Source: Mesotaenium endlicherianum
Taxonomy: Eukaryota; Streptophyta; Zygnematophyceae; Zygnematales; Mesotaeniaceae
Assembly (NCBI GenBank): GCA_009602735.1
Contig: WELA01004417.1
Location: forward strand, 195,743-259,742
Reading direction: 5' to 3'
DNA: 64,000 nt
Both the position numbers and the translations under genes were made by a program. Position 1 is the stretch's first letter, and every line of letters starts with the position of its first letter. This document shows, piece after piece, positions 1 through 11,185 of the stretch. The notes beneath the pieces were generated by a model. The model saw only the letters and a program-made list of their open reading frames with translations, was not told where the DNA came from and searched no databases.

Positions 1-1030
1 TGTATTGTAAAAGAATTGTAAGTTATGGCATTTTAAAGTTCGACACGTGTCCACTTTTGCACACTTGAAGGTGCTCCCTCCGCAAAGTGCGCCGATTTTG
101 TTGGAATTGCAAGGGGTCTGGTTCATATGCTGCATTATGGTCCAATGAATCTCCCGTCCAAATTTGACTCTTTTTGGATTAATATTGATTTAATTATGCA
201 ACTTCTTAATGATACCTGAAATATGTCAATTAAGCGCAAAAGTACCATCCCAGGTGTCATTTTGCAAGTCATGGTAGGCCACCCCCAGAGCGCAAGACTC
301 ATGTAATGGCTTTGAAACTTCATAGGGGTATACATGACCCTGTTTGTGACAATCCAGATGAAATAAATTTCCAATCAAATGTGAAAAAATTATAGTCCCT
401 CAAAGTTGGACACGTGTGCAGCTTCGCACACTTAAGACTGACACATCCACAAAATGCAGAAACATGGTTCAATATTGAGAAGTATTTTAGCTCATTGACT
501 CAAGTACCCTAATATGAAGTCTCTTCCAAAATCTTGTACTTAAATATGCACACATGAAGTACTCATGCCACACAATTTGGTATAGTGAAATTTGTCGACG
601 AGTCGTGAATTTTTTTGAATCCTTTGTTGTTTTCTATGTTTTCATTGCATTATAACTTCTTACTCTTACGGTCTATGTCTCTACAACTTTGCTTTACAAA
701 TCATAAGCATACTACAAAACACTAGGATATTGGATTAATTATATTTGGTTGTATGTCCAAAGAATTGTGCACTGACAAAGTTGATAAAAAATGACATTGT
801 GAAAAAATTGTACTACTTTTTTTGCACGTTTTCAATTAGCCTAAGGACCTTACAAGCAAGGTCCTAACTCCCTAAAAATTCGTGTAGCTGTTGTATGAAG
901 GCAACAAAGTAAGGATATACTTTTAAATAAATAAAATCCCAGTAATTATTTATATGCATTTATTTCAAGATATTTCAAAAAAAAATAAAATCTTATCCTG
1001 GATTTCGTGCAGGCACTCTTTTTCCTACCA
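1..1030. other. AT-rich flank without a recognisable gene
   Basis: No reading frame here looks like a conserved protein. It holds a diverged direct repeat (listed separately), A/T runs near 970-990, and upstream sequence of the gene that begins near 1108. Confidence 0.5.
35..440. repeat. Diverged direct repeat with CACGTG cores
   Basis: The 16-mer at 35-50 (AAAGTTCGACACGTGT) recurs with one change at 402-417 (AAAGTTGGACACGTGT). Both are followed by a related TTYGCACACTT stretch, an offset of 367 bp. Each core contains the palindrome CACGTG. It may be an old tandem duplication or a repeat relic; no function can be assigned. Confidence 0.45.
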
Positions 1031-1037
1031 GCCTGGG

Positions 1038-1045
1038 TATATATA
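1038..1045 (+). promoter_or_regulatory. TATA box of the RAG1-like gene
   Basis: An eight-base TATATATA lies in GC-richer sequence about 70 bp upstream of the first ATG (1108) and about 110 bp upstream of the ATG at 1150, a plausible spacing for a Pol II core promoter. Confidence 0.5.
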
Positions 1046-1107
1046 CACCCACTGAACAGCTACAGAGTCCTTTTCCATTTGGCAACTTCTGTAGCTGTAG
1101 TAACTCC

Positions 1108-1941
1108 TTGCCTACATCCCTAGAGCCCATCCAATGTTACCTGCACATCATGACAACCGAAAAGCAACACGATCAACTTGCTAGAATGACCATACCTAGA
1201 CCTCAACATCATCCTAACCAAACCAGATTGAAGGGCAGATTTGTGAAGAGCAAGAGTCTCATACCTCAAAATGCAGCCACCATAGTGAGAAAGTCCAGAT
1301 CTGAGAGTAAATGGAAAGCTACAAAAGTCCTTTTGTTGAAGAGTACGGAGCAAGTTGCTAAGCTTCAATGCAAGATAGCTGAGAGAATTTCTGGAGCATA
1401 AAGGTGAAGTACAGGAGCTGAAGCAAGAAAATGCAGCTTTGAAAAGACAAGTGCAGTACCTTAAAGCTCAAAGGGTAAAGCCAGCATCACAGCTAGCACC
1501 TCCGCGTCGTAGACAACGAGGACTCTGTACAAACATAGCAGACAGGTTTGCAAACGATGTCAAGGAGTTTGTGGAAGGTAGATTCAACTCGGACGAGCAT
1601 ATAGCTATGGCAATAGCAAGATATCTCAACAGGAAAGAGAATCGGAGTCTGCTAAGTTTGGTCACAGCAGATCTTGACCTGAAGCACACAATTCAAGAGG
1701 CAACTTTGAATGAGATACAAAAGCATTGGAATGCTGAGGTGGGCTTAGCAATCATGTACAGGCTTGGGCTGTCCCAAGAGAAGTACCAGCTCCTCTTGAA
1801 CCTCCTCTCTAAGAGCTACTGTCGTAAGTCTGGGCTGTGGGATCCCAAGCTCTTATCAGATGACATAGCCTACGCCTACCTAAGCTAGCATCCAAGAGAA
1901 GCGTAGCAAATTTGAAAATTGAGGTGTATGAGAAGCTGAAG
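1108..1941 (+). pseudogene. N-terminal part of a RAG1/Transib-like transposase-type gene
   Basis: Two overlapping frames read as one protein. The first (1108-1401) is basic and starts at 1108 or, better, at the ATG at 1150. The second continues from about 1379 with a heptad-like coiled coil, then an alpha-helical domain ending in a GLSQEKYQLLLNLLSKSY stretch before its stop at 1888. A further frame change near 1879 lets the protein run as PKLASKRSVANLKIEVYEKLK up to 1941, where the family 1 retrotransposon starts. Removing that element and one TGAAG target copy joins codon AAG to CCT at 8865 and continues in frame. The two frameshifts make this a pseudogene unless small introns or sequence errors explain them. 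Helix-rich N-terminal and coiled-coil parts are common in domesticated transposases; the family assignment rests on the downstream segments. Confidence 0.6.
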
Positions 1942-2696
1942 TGAAAGGGGCAGAGCGCTCCAGTGGAAGCGTAGTAATTCACGAGGAAAGGAACTAGTTG
2001 CAATCATACTAAAGAGTGCAGCGGCATATTGCTAAGAGAGCTTAGGGAAATTACTTGACATTTTGAGTGGCAAGAAACTGCTCACAAATGATGTAGGATG
2101 AAAGGCCTTGTCATTACAAACCCGTAGAAATTTACAGAAGTGAAAATTGATCAGATACAAAGAAGTTATGCCTATTTATAGTTCTCTACGACGGCCGCTC
2201 GCCCCTAGACGGGAGGGCCCCTTAGCAACGGATTTTCTGAAGTGTTTGTCAAATCGTCCCTTCCAAAATATTCGTGAGAAAGCCAGATCAATCTCATCTG
2301 ACGTGTCGGGTCGATTTGACGTCCACATGCATGCATCGAAATATCTAGAATATACTAACTTAGACGCGCTAGGCTAATTCGAAACTTAAAGGTAAATCGA
2401 CCTAGTCGGCACTCCGCGTCAGCCGAACTTACGTGAAGGTTCGAATTCACTCTAACGGCCCAGATCGCTCGACGCTGTCAGTCAATCCGACGGTCGCGCT
2501 CACCGCAAATTAAGGACAGTCGTCAACCGACCTCAAAACTAAATAAACTTTGGAAATCCATAACTCTCTCAATACTCGACCAAATTCGATGAACATTATA
2601 TCAAAATGATCACAAAAATGCACTCTACACTTCTATGCAATCAAAACATACTTTCATGAAACTCAAAAATGCACTTTCTAAACCTATGACCTTCCA
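1942..2696 (-). repeat. 3' LTR of family 1 copy 1
   Basis: On the plus strand it starts TGAAAGGGGC and ends CTTCCA; the final CA is preserved although ACA became CCA. It is followed by the reverse complement of a GAGGAGGGGGATGA polypurine tract (about 2697-2715). It matches the LTR at 8110-8859 over its length with scattered substitutions. Confidence 0.93.
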
Positions 2697-2818
2697 TCAT
2701 CCCCCTCCTCAAGATGCGACGTCCTCGACGCATTCTGCAAATAACGTCTCAACTTACTCTTACATTGAGCCAAGTTGGCTTCTGGCTCCCAAGTGTTGTC
2801 GTCCGCAGGGCAGCCTTC

Positions 2819-3537
2819 TGAAATGAATCGACTTACCAAATAGGCGATTAACAATTAATAAAGATCTTTATATCAGCAAGTAATCTTTATGGTATTTCCG
2901 TTAACTAGTTAAACGGCAAAGGACAATACACTAGCAGAGAATAATACTCGTTAGTCAAATGCGAGTAAACTAGCATCAATGATGCAAATTTGTAAACTCA
3001 TACATAAGCAAGGTTAGAAGACAGTGCGTATCAATGGCTTCTCGCCTTGGATTCAGAGTTCTCTCAGTAAGCGGTACAAGAGAGTTGGCCTCGTTTCCGA
3101 ATGCCGAACTCGAGAGCAATGCCTAGCATATGTACATGGAATGAGTTTACTGTTCAACGGTCAGTACGATGGCACCGCCTACCCGGGAGTTAACCACGTT
3201 GGTAGGACCTCGGTTAACCAAATCCACCGCCATCTCCCATCATCCCGAATAGCCATCCATCCTAAGGATGTCATCTGGCCATTCATCTAGCAGGTGGTAC
3301 TTAGATGCATATCAAGGCAGTTCGCTGCTACCGAGCACGGAAGTCAGCTGGCTGTCAAACAATGTGTCAGCAAGCTGACTTAAGTTGACTTCAGCCTGCT
3401 GCTTTTGGCCGAGTCATTAAACTGATTATTAACTAAAGTTCAGCAGACTGACTACTAACTAAAGTTCAGCAGGCTGAACTAAATTAACTATTATATTTAA
3501 ATGAATATTATATCTACTAATATACTGATTCATTACA
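2819..3537 (-). repeat. Family 3 solo LTR nested in family 1 copy 1
   Basis: A 719-bp LTR, TGAAATGAATC to ATTCATTACA on the plus strand, the reverse of the LTRs at 9736, 40312, 54583 and 61359. Flanks CCTTC (2814-2818) and CCTTT (3538-3542) are a 5-bp target duplication with one substitution; the uninterrupted family 1 sequence at this site (47921-47934) reads CCTTTCCACTTG. No internal retroelement sequence remains, so it is a solo LTR. It must be younger than its host element. Confidence 0.93.
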
Positions 3538-5860
3538 CCTTTCCACTTGACCAGATACTCTTGGACAAATCGTTGACCTCGCTTGACCCGTCGATCGCCG
3601 ATAATCGCCTCCACTTCGTAGTCCAATACATCATCGATCTCGACCGGTGGTGGCGGTGTGGGTTGTTGTCCTGGATGTCCTTCATTTGGGTCAACGTATG
3701 GCCGCAAATAACAGACATGGAACACATCATGGATACGCCAGCCTGAAGGAAGTTCCAACTTATAGGTCACTGGATTCACCTGCTTGAGCACTATAAAGGG
3801 ACCTGTAAACCGTGCCCGCAGTTTCCTCTTGCCTGTGAAAGGTAGATTCTCTGTTGACAAGAGTACTTTGTCACCCACATGGTATGTCACTTCCCTCCTG
3901 TGCTTGTTGGCATACTTGACCTGTTCCTCCTGTGCCTTCTGAATACACGTCTTCGCCATATCCCAAGTCTTGGCCATCTGCTCCATAAAAGCTTGTGTAG
4001 TAGGAACTTGAGTCTCCTTGGCCTTCTCCAACAAGATGTTCCCTGGATGATATACTTCTCTCCCATAAACCATAGCGAATGGTGACTGCTTGGTCGATCC
4101 CTGCATGCTGTTGTTGTAGGCAAACTTCAATCCTGGCAACTTCTTGTCCCACTCTGAAGGGTCCTCCATAGTGAAACTCCTGAGCACCTCTTGCAGAGTT
4201 CTGTTGAGTCTCTCACTCTGCCCGTCTGTCTGAGGATGATAGGAAGTGCTCATACTCAGCTTGGTCCCCATCATAGTGAACAATGACCGCCAAAAATTGC
4301 TAGTAAACCTTGGATCCCGATCTGAAACAATCACCTTCGGCCTGAAAATGTGATCAAAGAATAGCCGTGCCACATCCGCTGCCGTAGAAGTCTCCTTCAT
4401 GGGAATGAAGTGAGCCATCTTGCTGAGTCTGTCAGACACAACCCATACTGCATTGTGCCCTTGACTACTGACTGGTACCGATGTGATGAAGTTCATAGCA
4501 ATCTGCTCCCAAGGATACTCTGGAATAGGCAGGGGCTGCAATGTACCTCCCTTCTTTTGATTTGGTGTCTTGTTTCTCTGGCACGCATCACAACTCCTGA
4601 TCCACTCCTCGATGTCCTTGTCCATATTTCTCCAATAATGCTCCCGCTTCAGCACGCTTGCCGTCTTCTCGCTTCCAAAGTGTCCAGCATATAAGCAATC
4701 TTGATGTCGAGTACCACCACTCTGTTGGAATCACCATAATACCATATGCCGTCCTTCTTCGGCATACTCGCGTTGAACTCAGCTGCTCCACCATGAGCAA
4801 ACTCTGGGTCCACCTCATAACCTCTTTGAAGCTTCTCCTTGAAGTCCATATTCTCCTTGATGACTGAGACAGCTGCAAGGTCACACCTCCTGGATAAAGC
4901 GTCTGCAGGGTCGATCTTCCCAGGTAAGTACTCAATCTTATGGTCGAACTGTAGCAAAAACTCCATCCACCTTGCCTGTCTTGGTGTCAACGTTGGTTGC
5001 GTCATAAACTTCTCCAAGCTCTTGTGGTCGGTCTTGATGAACACCTTCCGGCCGTCCACATAACATCGCCAAATCCTCAAAAGCCTGGATAATAGCCAAC
5101 ATCTCCCGCTCGTGTGCTGCATAGTTTTGCTCAGCAGGACTCAACTTTCTGCTCTCATGTGCCACAGGCTGCAATCCTTTGCCCTGGTCCTGGAGAAGGA
5201 TGGCTCCCACTGCAAAGTTTGATGCGTCCGTGATGATGGTGAAAGGAAGCTCTGGACTGGCAATTGCCAACATAGGTGCCTGTGTTAACAGCTCCTTAAT
5301 CTTCTCGAAGGCTTGCTGCTCCTTGTCACCCCATAGCCACTTCTCCTGCTTCTTCAACATGTCCGTGAGCGGTGCACATACCTTGGCAAATCCTTCAATG
5401 AAACGTCAAAAATAATTCCTTAAACTCGATAACAAACTCGACTTCCTTCAGACAGAAGTCACACTTGCTCATCTTCCCGTACAGCTTCTGACCTCTCAAG
5501 ACCTCCAACACCTTCCTCAGATGCTCCACATGCTCTTCCAAGGTCTTCGAATAGTTCAGGATGTCGTCCAAAAACACCACCACAAACTGGTCCAAGTAGG
5601 GTCTGAAGATACTATTCATGAGTCCCATGAATGTAGCAGGTGCATTAGTTGATCCAAAAGGCATGATTGTGAACTCGAACAAACCATAGCGAGTTCTGAA
5701 AGCAGTCTTCTGAACGTCTCCATCCGCAATCCGTACCTTGTGATAGCCACTCCTCAAATCGATCTTCGAGAAATACTTCGCCCCGACAAGCCTGTCAATC
5801 AACTCGTCCACTCGTGGAAGTGGGTACCAGTTCTTGATGGTGACCTTGTTGAGTGCTCAA

Positions 5861-6222
5861 TAGTCGACACACATCCTCATAGTCTCATCCTTCTTCTTCA
5901 CAAATAAGACTGGCGCCGCAAATGGAGACTCGCTGGGTCGGATGAATCCCTTCTCCAATAACTCCGTCAGCTGCTTCTTCAACTCATCCAACTCCGCAAA
6001 CGATTGTCGATAGGCGGGTCTCATTGGGGGCTAGAGCCCGGTAGTCAACACACATCTTCATAGTCCCATCCTTCTTCTTCACAAATAAGACTGGCGCTGC
6101 AAATGGAGACTCGCTGGGTTGGATGAATCCCTTCTCCAATAACTCTGTCAGCCGCTTCTTCAACTCATCCAACTCCGCAAACGATTGTCGATAGGCGGGT
6201 CTCATTGGTGGCTTGCTCCCTG
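5861..6222. repeat. 181-bp tandem duplication in RT
   Basis: Sequence starting TAGTCGACAC at 5861 recurs as TAGTCAACAC at 6042, an offset of 181 bp, including the [12 protein letters not shown] coding stretch. The two copies differ at several bases, so this is either an old duplication or one produced by template switching between family members. Confidence 0.8.
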
Positions 6223-7041
6223 GTTCCAACTCGATTTTGTGCTCCATAGCTCTCTGTGGAGGTAATCCTGCAGGTAGCTCCTCTGGAAACATGCACTTGA
6301 ACTCCTCCAACAGCGCCTTAATTCGGGCAGGCATCTCAGCAGGCTTTTTCTCTTGAGCAGTTGGGCTCTGCTCCTTCTGAGCAAGGGGATCAGACACCAC
6401 TACTTGCTCCTCCGGCGATGTACATTTGCCCAGGCTGTTAGGATTCACGCTTGCTCCATCTGATGACCTGGCCAGGGCCACCAAAACAAGGTACATCTTC
6501 TTCACCTGATTCGCCCCGCATAGCTTCTCAACTTGCAGGCTCGACAAGTGACAGTTACTTGTGGTCTTATCTACCTCCACCTGTTTTGCTATCTCCATTC
6601 GACCATCACGCCCTTGGACTTTCACTTGTCCTGTGCTCCAGTGCACTTGAGGGTTAGCTTTTCTTAGCCATGGTCGGCCCAATATCACCTCATGGTGACC
6701 TAACTTTGCCTGCTCCATAACTTCAGTACTTTGGTGCCCCGCTACTTCCACGTGAATAGCTTCTGTAGGTGCACCACACTTGAGTCTCTGCCCATTCGCC
6801 AAAATTGCCTCCTTAGGCTCATAATGCTTTTGCATAAGGATTCGCCACTCTTTCACCAGCTTCTTGTGCACAAAGTTTGCACTTGCGCCACTGTCGACCA
6901 TACACTTCGCCTTGTTGCCGTCGACCACTCCTTCCACGATGATAGGCTTGTCAACATCTCGTCTTTCGCTTCTCGGCAAGCTCCTGGGGATAACCTCCTT
7001 GTGAGTTCTCGTCTTCACGCCGGTTGACACCCCAGAACGAC

Positions 7042-8073
7042 TTACTGACGTCCTCCTTTTTCCTGTTGTTGAGGCTGCTTCGCCTTCACCTGACAGTCTC
7101 GAGCCAGATGTCCAAGCTTGCCGCAATTATAGCAAGGTCCTCTCGGCTTGAAATTCTGCTGCCTGCGCTGGTACTGCACAAGTCCCAACTCCATAGGAAC
7201 TGGACCTTGTCCACTCGTGCTTGGCGCATGAGATCCAAAGTGTCGATAACCTCCAAAGTTGTGGCTGCCCCATTGCCTTTGACTATACTCCACAGCGTCG
7301 ACCCTTGTTGCCAATGCCATCATTTCTCCAAGACTGGTAGGATCCTTGAGCGCCACTTCCTTGGCCACAGTTGGCTTGAGTCCCCTCTTGAACTTGTCCA
7401 TCATCTCCGACTCGTGCATGGATGGACATTGAAGCACCAGCTCGTTGAAGCGCGATACATACTCTTAAACGCTTGCTCGTTGACGAAGGCGCACCAATAG
7501 ATCTCGAGCGGCAGCCTCGGGTGCAATAGGTTGAAATTGCCTCTTCAAGCCTTCAAAGAGCTGATCAACAGTAGCAGGGACCCCACACAGCTGCTCCTGT
7601 TGCTCATACCAAGCTCCAGCACTCTTCTGCAGCAAATTTATGACAAAGGCGACTTGCTTGTCGGGCGTGAGCGCAGAATACTCCATAAACTTCTTCACTC
7701 CAAAAATCCATTGATGAACAGGCGGCGATTCACGCTCTCCAGTATAAACTTCAGGCTTAAGCGCACGCACTCCCGCTGCGGGTGGAATAACTGGTTGCAC
7801 CACTGGGTTAACATGAATTGGTGGCACAAAAGGTGTAGGTGCCGAACTCGTCGAAGCGGCGTTCCCTATAACAATTCGCACCATTCTCTCCACCTCCGCG
7901 CGCATATTTTGTTGAAACTGAGTGTAGACTTCTCCTCCAATTGCATTTGCCATTTGCCTGAGCATCGCCTGCATCTCTTGTTGCTCACTAGTCATCGTCG
8001 GTGGTGCTTGCTGCCCCGGGCGCTCAACATGCTCGACATGTTCGCCTCCTCCAGCTGCCGGCTGCGACTCCAT
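7042..8073 (-). pseudogene. Family 1 copy 1 gag, one frameshift
   Basis: Capsid-type Gag starting MESQPAAGGGEHVEH (minus-strand start 8073), with the Gag core (VHQWIFGVKKF, a helix-rich capsid region) and a C-terminal zinc knuckle CYNCGKLGHLARDC. The frame shifts near 7450-7465, which splits it into 8073-7465 and 7437-7042. Its end overlaps the protease frame by about 85 bp. The GGAAAAA run at the overlap is kept, but the downstream hairpin has about three mismatches. Confidence 0.9.
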
Positions 8074-8095
8074 AATATAATATGCAACTAGCCCA

Positions 8096-8107
8096 GCTCC
8101 GATACCA
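8096..8107 (-). other. Primer-binding site, family 1 copy 1
   Basis: On the minus strand TGGTATCGGAGC, two bases inside the 5' LTR. It matches the plant retrotransposon initiator-Met tRNA site TGGTATCAGAGC except for one A-to-G change. Confidence 0.85.
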
Positions 8108-8109
8108 GA

Positions 8110-8859
8110 TGAAAGGGGCAGAGCGCTCTAGTGGAAGCGTAGTAACTCACGAGGAAAGGAACTAAGTGCAATCATACTAAAGAGTGCAGCGGCATATTGC
8201 TAAGAGAGCTTAGGGAAATTATTTGACATTTTGAGTGGCAAGAAACTGCTTACAAATGATGTAGGATGAAAGGCCTTGTCATTACAAACCCATAGAAATC
8301 TACAGGAAACTGATCAGAAACAAAGAAGTTATGCCTATTTATAGTTTTCTACGACGGCCGCTCGCCCCTAGACGGGAGGGCCGCTTAGCAACGGATTTTC
8401 TTAAGTGTTTGTCAAATCGTCCCTTCCAGAATATTCGTGAGAAAGCCAGATCAGTCTTTTCTGACGTGTCCGGTCGATTTGACGTCCACATGCTTGCATC
8501 AAAATATCTAGAATATACTAACTTAGACGCGCTAGGCTAATTCGAAACTTCTAGGTAAATTGACCTAGTCGGCACTCCGCATCAGCCGAACTTACGTAAA
8601 GGTTCGAATTCACTCTAACGGCCCAGATCGCTCGACGCTGTCGGTCAATCCGACGGTCACGCTCACCGCGAATTAAGGACAGTCGTCAACCGACCTTAAG
8701 ACTAATTAAACTTCGGAAATCCATAACTCTCTCAATACTCGACCAAATTCGATGAACATTATATCAAAATGATCACAAAAATGCACTCTACACTTCTGTA
8801 CAATCAAAACATACTTTCATGAAACTCAAATATGGACTTTGTAAACCTATGACCTTACA
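8110..8859 (-). repeat. 5' LTR of family 1 copy 1
   Basis: 750 bp from TGAAAGGGGC to GACCTTACA on the plus strand. The outer end is followed by the TGAAG target copy. It carries the family 1 core promoter region, with a minus-strand CTATAAATAGGC TATA box near 8333-8346. Confidence 0.93.
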
Positions 8860-8864
8860 TGAAG

Positions 8865-9735
8865 CCTCTTCAAGATGCGGAGGGAAACTGTGTGACGGTG
8901 TCTTTGGAGGAGACAATAAGAAACAGGATCAGGCAGCTAGGATGATCATGTCCACCCGGTCGCGTAATGAGAATACAAATTATAGGAGATGCTAGCCATT
9001 GGCATAGAAAAGTGAATCAAACTACTATAGCCTGCAAGCTGGTCACAAAGGACAACAGAGGTATGGCTAATTCAGCATTCAACAATTGCAGCGTTTCAGT
9101 TTTTGAAGGCGACGACGACTACATCACCATTGCCATGCATGCAAAACGGCTATTAGAGGAGAAAAAGGGCCTCGAGGAGACCGGCATCTATGTGGACGAG
9201 TTGAAGTACCTACTGAAATTTTACCAGGGGGGAGATTACAAATCTAGCAATGGGCTGTACGGGCTGAGTGGGGCCAGCTCGACTTACCCGTGTTTGTGGT
9301 GCTACACGACGAGTGAGGATATCAAGGCCAGGGGTGGCATTGGCCGGCCCCGCATATTGGATGCCATGAAGGCGGCAGCTCACTGTCCTGACCACAGCAG
9401 CCTTCCGCAGACGTGTCCACACTGTAACAAAACTTTCTCAACAGTGTCAGACTTGCAGCAAGATACCATGAAGGTGACACGTAGCAAGCCCGACAAAGAG
9501 AGCACACAAGCGCGCCTACAGTACCAGAAGCTTCACAAGGGACAGAGGCACAAGAAGGCGCTCCTACTAAACATCCCTCCAGAAGACTGCGTCCCCCTGC
9601 ATTCTACATTCGATGTTGAGGATCACGTCAACACCATATGAAAGGACCCCACATGTCCACATTCCTCCAGGCGTGGAGGAAGCACAAAAGTTTTTCAATT
9701 TATTGGTGGAGAAGGCAAAGGTGACTGTGGATAAG
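8865..9735 (+). pseudogene. Core of the RAG1/Transib-like gene (first acidic motif, YPCxWC region)
   Basis: The frame resumes exactly at the family 1 target duplication (PLQDAEGNCVTVSLEETIRN) and meets one in-frame TGA at 8943-8945. It continues with VMRIQIIGDASHWHRK, where the D is the candidate first catalytic acid. Then come a beta-rich stretch, LKYLLKFYQGGDYKSSNGL, GLSGASSTYPCLWC, a CPHCNKTF zinc-like pair and an IPPEDCVP stretch. After the stop at 9639-9641 the frame moves by one and continues (IPPGVEEAQKFFNLLVEKAK) to 9735, where a family 3 solo LTR intervenes. The order GD, GGD-K, GL...Y-C-WC, then a late acidic helix resembles RAG1/Transib-like DDE proteins; this is inference from motif spacing. 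The second catalytic D is not visible and may lie in the damaged 9600-9660 stretch. Confidence 0.6.
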
Positions 9736-10455
9736 TGTAATGAATCAGTATATTAGTGGATATAATATTCATTTAAATCTAATAGTTAATTAAGTTCAGC
9801 CTGCTGAACTTTAGTTAATAGTCAATCTGCTGGACTTTACATAATTATCAGTTTAATGACTCGGCCGAAAGAAGCAGGCTGAAGTCAACTTAAGTCAGCT
9901 TGCTGACACATTCTTTGACAGCCAGCTGACTTCCGTGCTCGGTAGCAGCGAACTGCCTTGATATGCATCTAAGTACGACATGCTAGATGAATGGCCAGAT
10001 GACATCCCCATGATGGATGGCTATTCGGGATGATGGGAGATGGCGGTGGATTTGGTTAACCGAGGTCCTACCAACGTGGTTAACTCCCGGGTAGGCGGTG
10101 CCATCGCACTGACCGTTGAACAGTAAACTCATTCCATGTACATATGCTAGGCATTGCTCTCGAGTTCGGCATTCGGAAACGAGGCCAACTCTCTTGTACA
10201 GCTTACTGAGAGAAATCTGAATCCAAGGCGAGAAGCCATTGATACGCACTGTCTTCTAACCTTGCTTATGTATGAGTTTACTGATTTGCATTATTGATGC
10301 TAGTTTACTCGCATTTGACTTACGAGTATTATTCACTGCTAGTGTATTGTCCTTTGCCGTTTAACCAGTTAACGGAAATTGTCGTCAAGATTACTTGCTG
10401 ATATAAAGATCTTTATTAATTGTTAATCGCTTATTTGGTAAGTCGATTCATTTCA
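9736..10455 (+). repeat. Family 3 solo LTR inside the RAG1-like gene
   Basis: 720 bp, TGTAATGAATCAG to ATTCATTTCA, flanked by perfect 5-bp target duplications ATAAG (9731-9735 and 10456-10460). Removing the LTR and one ATAAG restores an in-frame junction VTVDK|SAVTAFSK, so the insertion site was coding. Confidence 0.96.
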
Positions 10456-10460
10456 ATAAG

Positions 10461-11042
10461 AGTGCAGTGACAGCATTCAGCAAAAGCGAAGTCAGGATTA
10501 GGGATGCAAAGCCCACCTTTATAGGCAGGGAGTGCCACCTTCACATGGAGAACGTTGAGGAGCTGGTTGACCACCTTTTTCCTTTGCCTGCGGACGCTGT
10601 GAAGAAGCAAAACATACTGCTTACATGGGAGACCTTCCGCGAGTGCATAGCTGTCCTTACACAAGCTCTACCCTCGACCGACTTGCAAGAAGAAAAAGAT
10701 AGAAAAGCTGCAGAGGTCGAGGCACTTGCAGAGGTCTTTGAGGACACATTTGTAAATGCATGTGCTGCAAAATACATAATAGAATACATGCACATACTAA
10801 GGAGTCACATACCACTGATGATACAACGTCACGGAGACTTGGATCAATTTAGCGGGGAGGGAATTGAGGCATTGCACCATTGGAGAAAAACCTCAAATAC
10901 TAATAAGCGAAGATGCGGAATAGACAAGCTAGGCAGGAGATACATTGTCAGTAGAATTTCTCAGAGTAATTCACACGAGGCTTGCAGAAGATCAGTTTCT
11001 GACATCCTTTTTGTTTCAAGAACAGAGCGACAGCGCATATAG
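10461..11042 (+). pseudogene. C-terminal part of the RAG1/Transib-like gene
   Basis: An open frame of 194 codons ending at TAG 11040-11042, continuous with 9661-9735 once the solo LTR is removed. It is helix-rich (ADAVKKQNILLTWETFRE, then a charged coiled stretch). The block YIIEYMHILRSHIPLMIQ, then RHGDLDQFSGEGIEALHHW, resembles the RAG1 region that ends with the third catalytic acid (a helix of the type ASEGNESGNKLF). The glutamate in SGEGIEA is the candidate residue. The last 50 residues are basic. Although this segment has no stops, the gene as a whole is disrupted upstream. Confidence 0.6.
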
Positions 11043-11185
11043 AGGCTAGAGGGTGTTGTTAAGTAATTTATTTAGCATGCACATATTAGCAGAGCATGCA
11101 GCAAGGCAGCTGGTAGATAAACAGGACAAATAAATTAGCAGCAGCAAGACTTGTATATATAGTAGATCAAAAAGAATATGCATAC

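Larger units (their letters stand above)
2705..7126 (-). pseudogene. Family 1 copy 1 pol (PR-RT-RH-IN-chromodomain), broken
   Basis: Reading on the minus strand, protease lies in the frame ending at 7126 ([12 protein letters not shown] motif), followed by RT (frames ending at 7126 and 5811, with a FLDDIL active-site motif), RNase H (5360-4938 and 5122-4649), and integrase with the HHCC zinc region and DD-E core (4655-3538). The chromodomain (YEVEAI...YLVKWKG) is cut by the solo LTR at 2819-3537, and its last codons lie at 2705-2818. Frame changes occur near 6030, 5400, 5100 and 4690. A 181-bp segment of the RT region is tandemly duplicated (5861-6222). It cannot encode a complete polyprotein. 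Confidence 0.9.
1942..8859 (-). mobile_element. Family 1 Ty3/gypsy chromovirus, copy 1 (decayed, nested)
   Basis: A minus-strand LTR retrotransposon bounded by TG...CA LTRs (3' LTR 1942-2696, 5' LTR 8110-8859) and 5-bp target duplications TGAAG at 1937-1941 and 8860-8864. It holds a primer-binding site (8096-8107), gag, and a pol order of protease, RT, RNase H, integrase and chromodomain, all broken by indels. A family 3 solo LTR (2819-3537) sits inside the chromodomain-coding end. About 130 bp of RT/RNase H linker are missing near 5410 compared with the copy at 47-53 kb, and four integrase codons (the LHGL of RLHGLPK) are absent near 4340. It lies inside the RAG1-like gene and destroys it. 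Confidence 0.95.

Noticed and set aside
8096-8107. Possible tRNA remnant at the TGGTATCGGAGC sites
   Set aside because: These are 12-base primer-binding sites adjacent to LTRs; no cloverleaf surrounds them.
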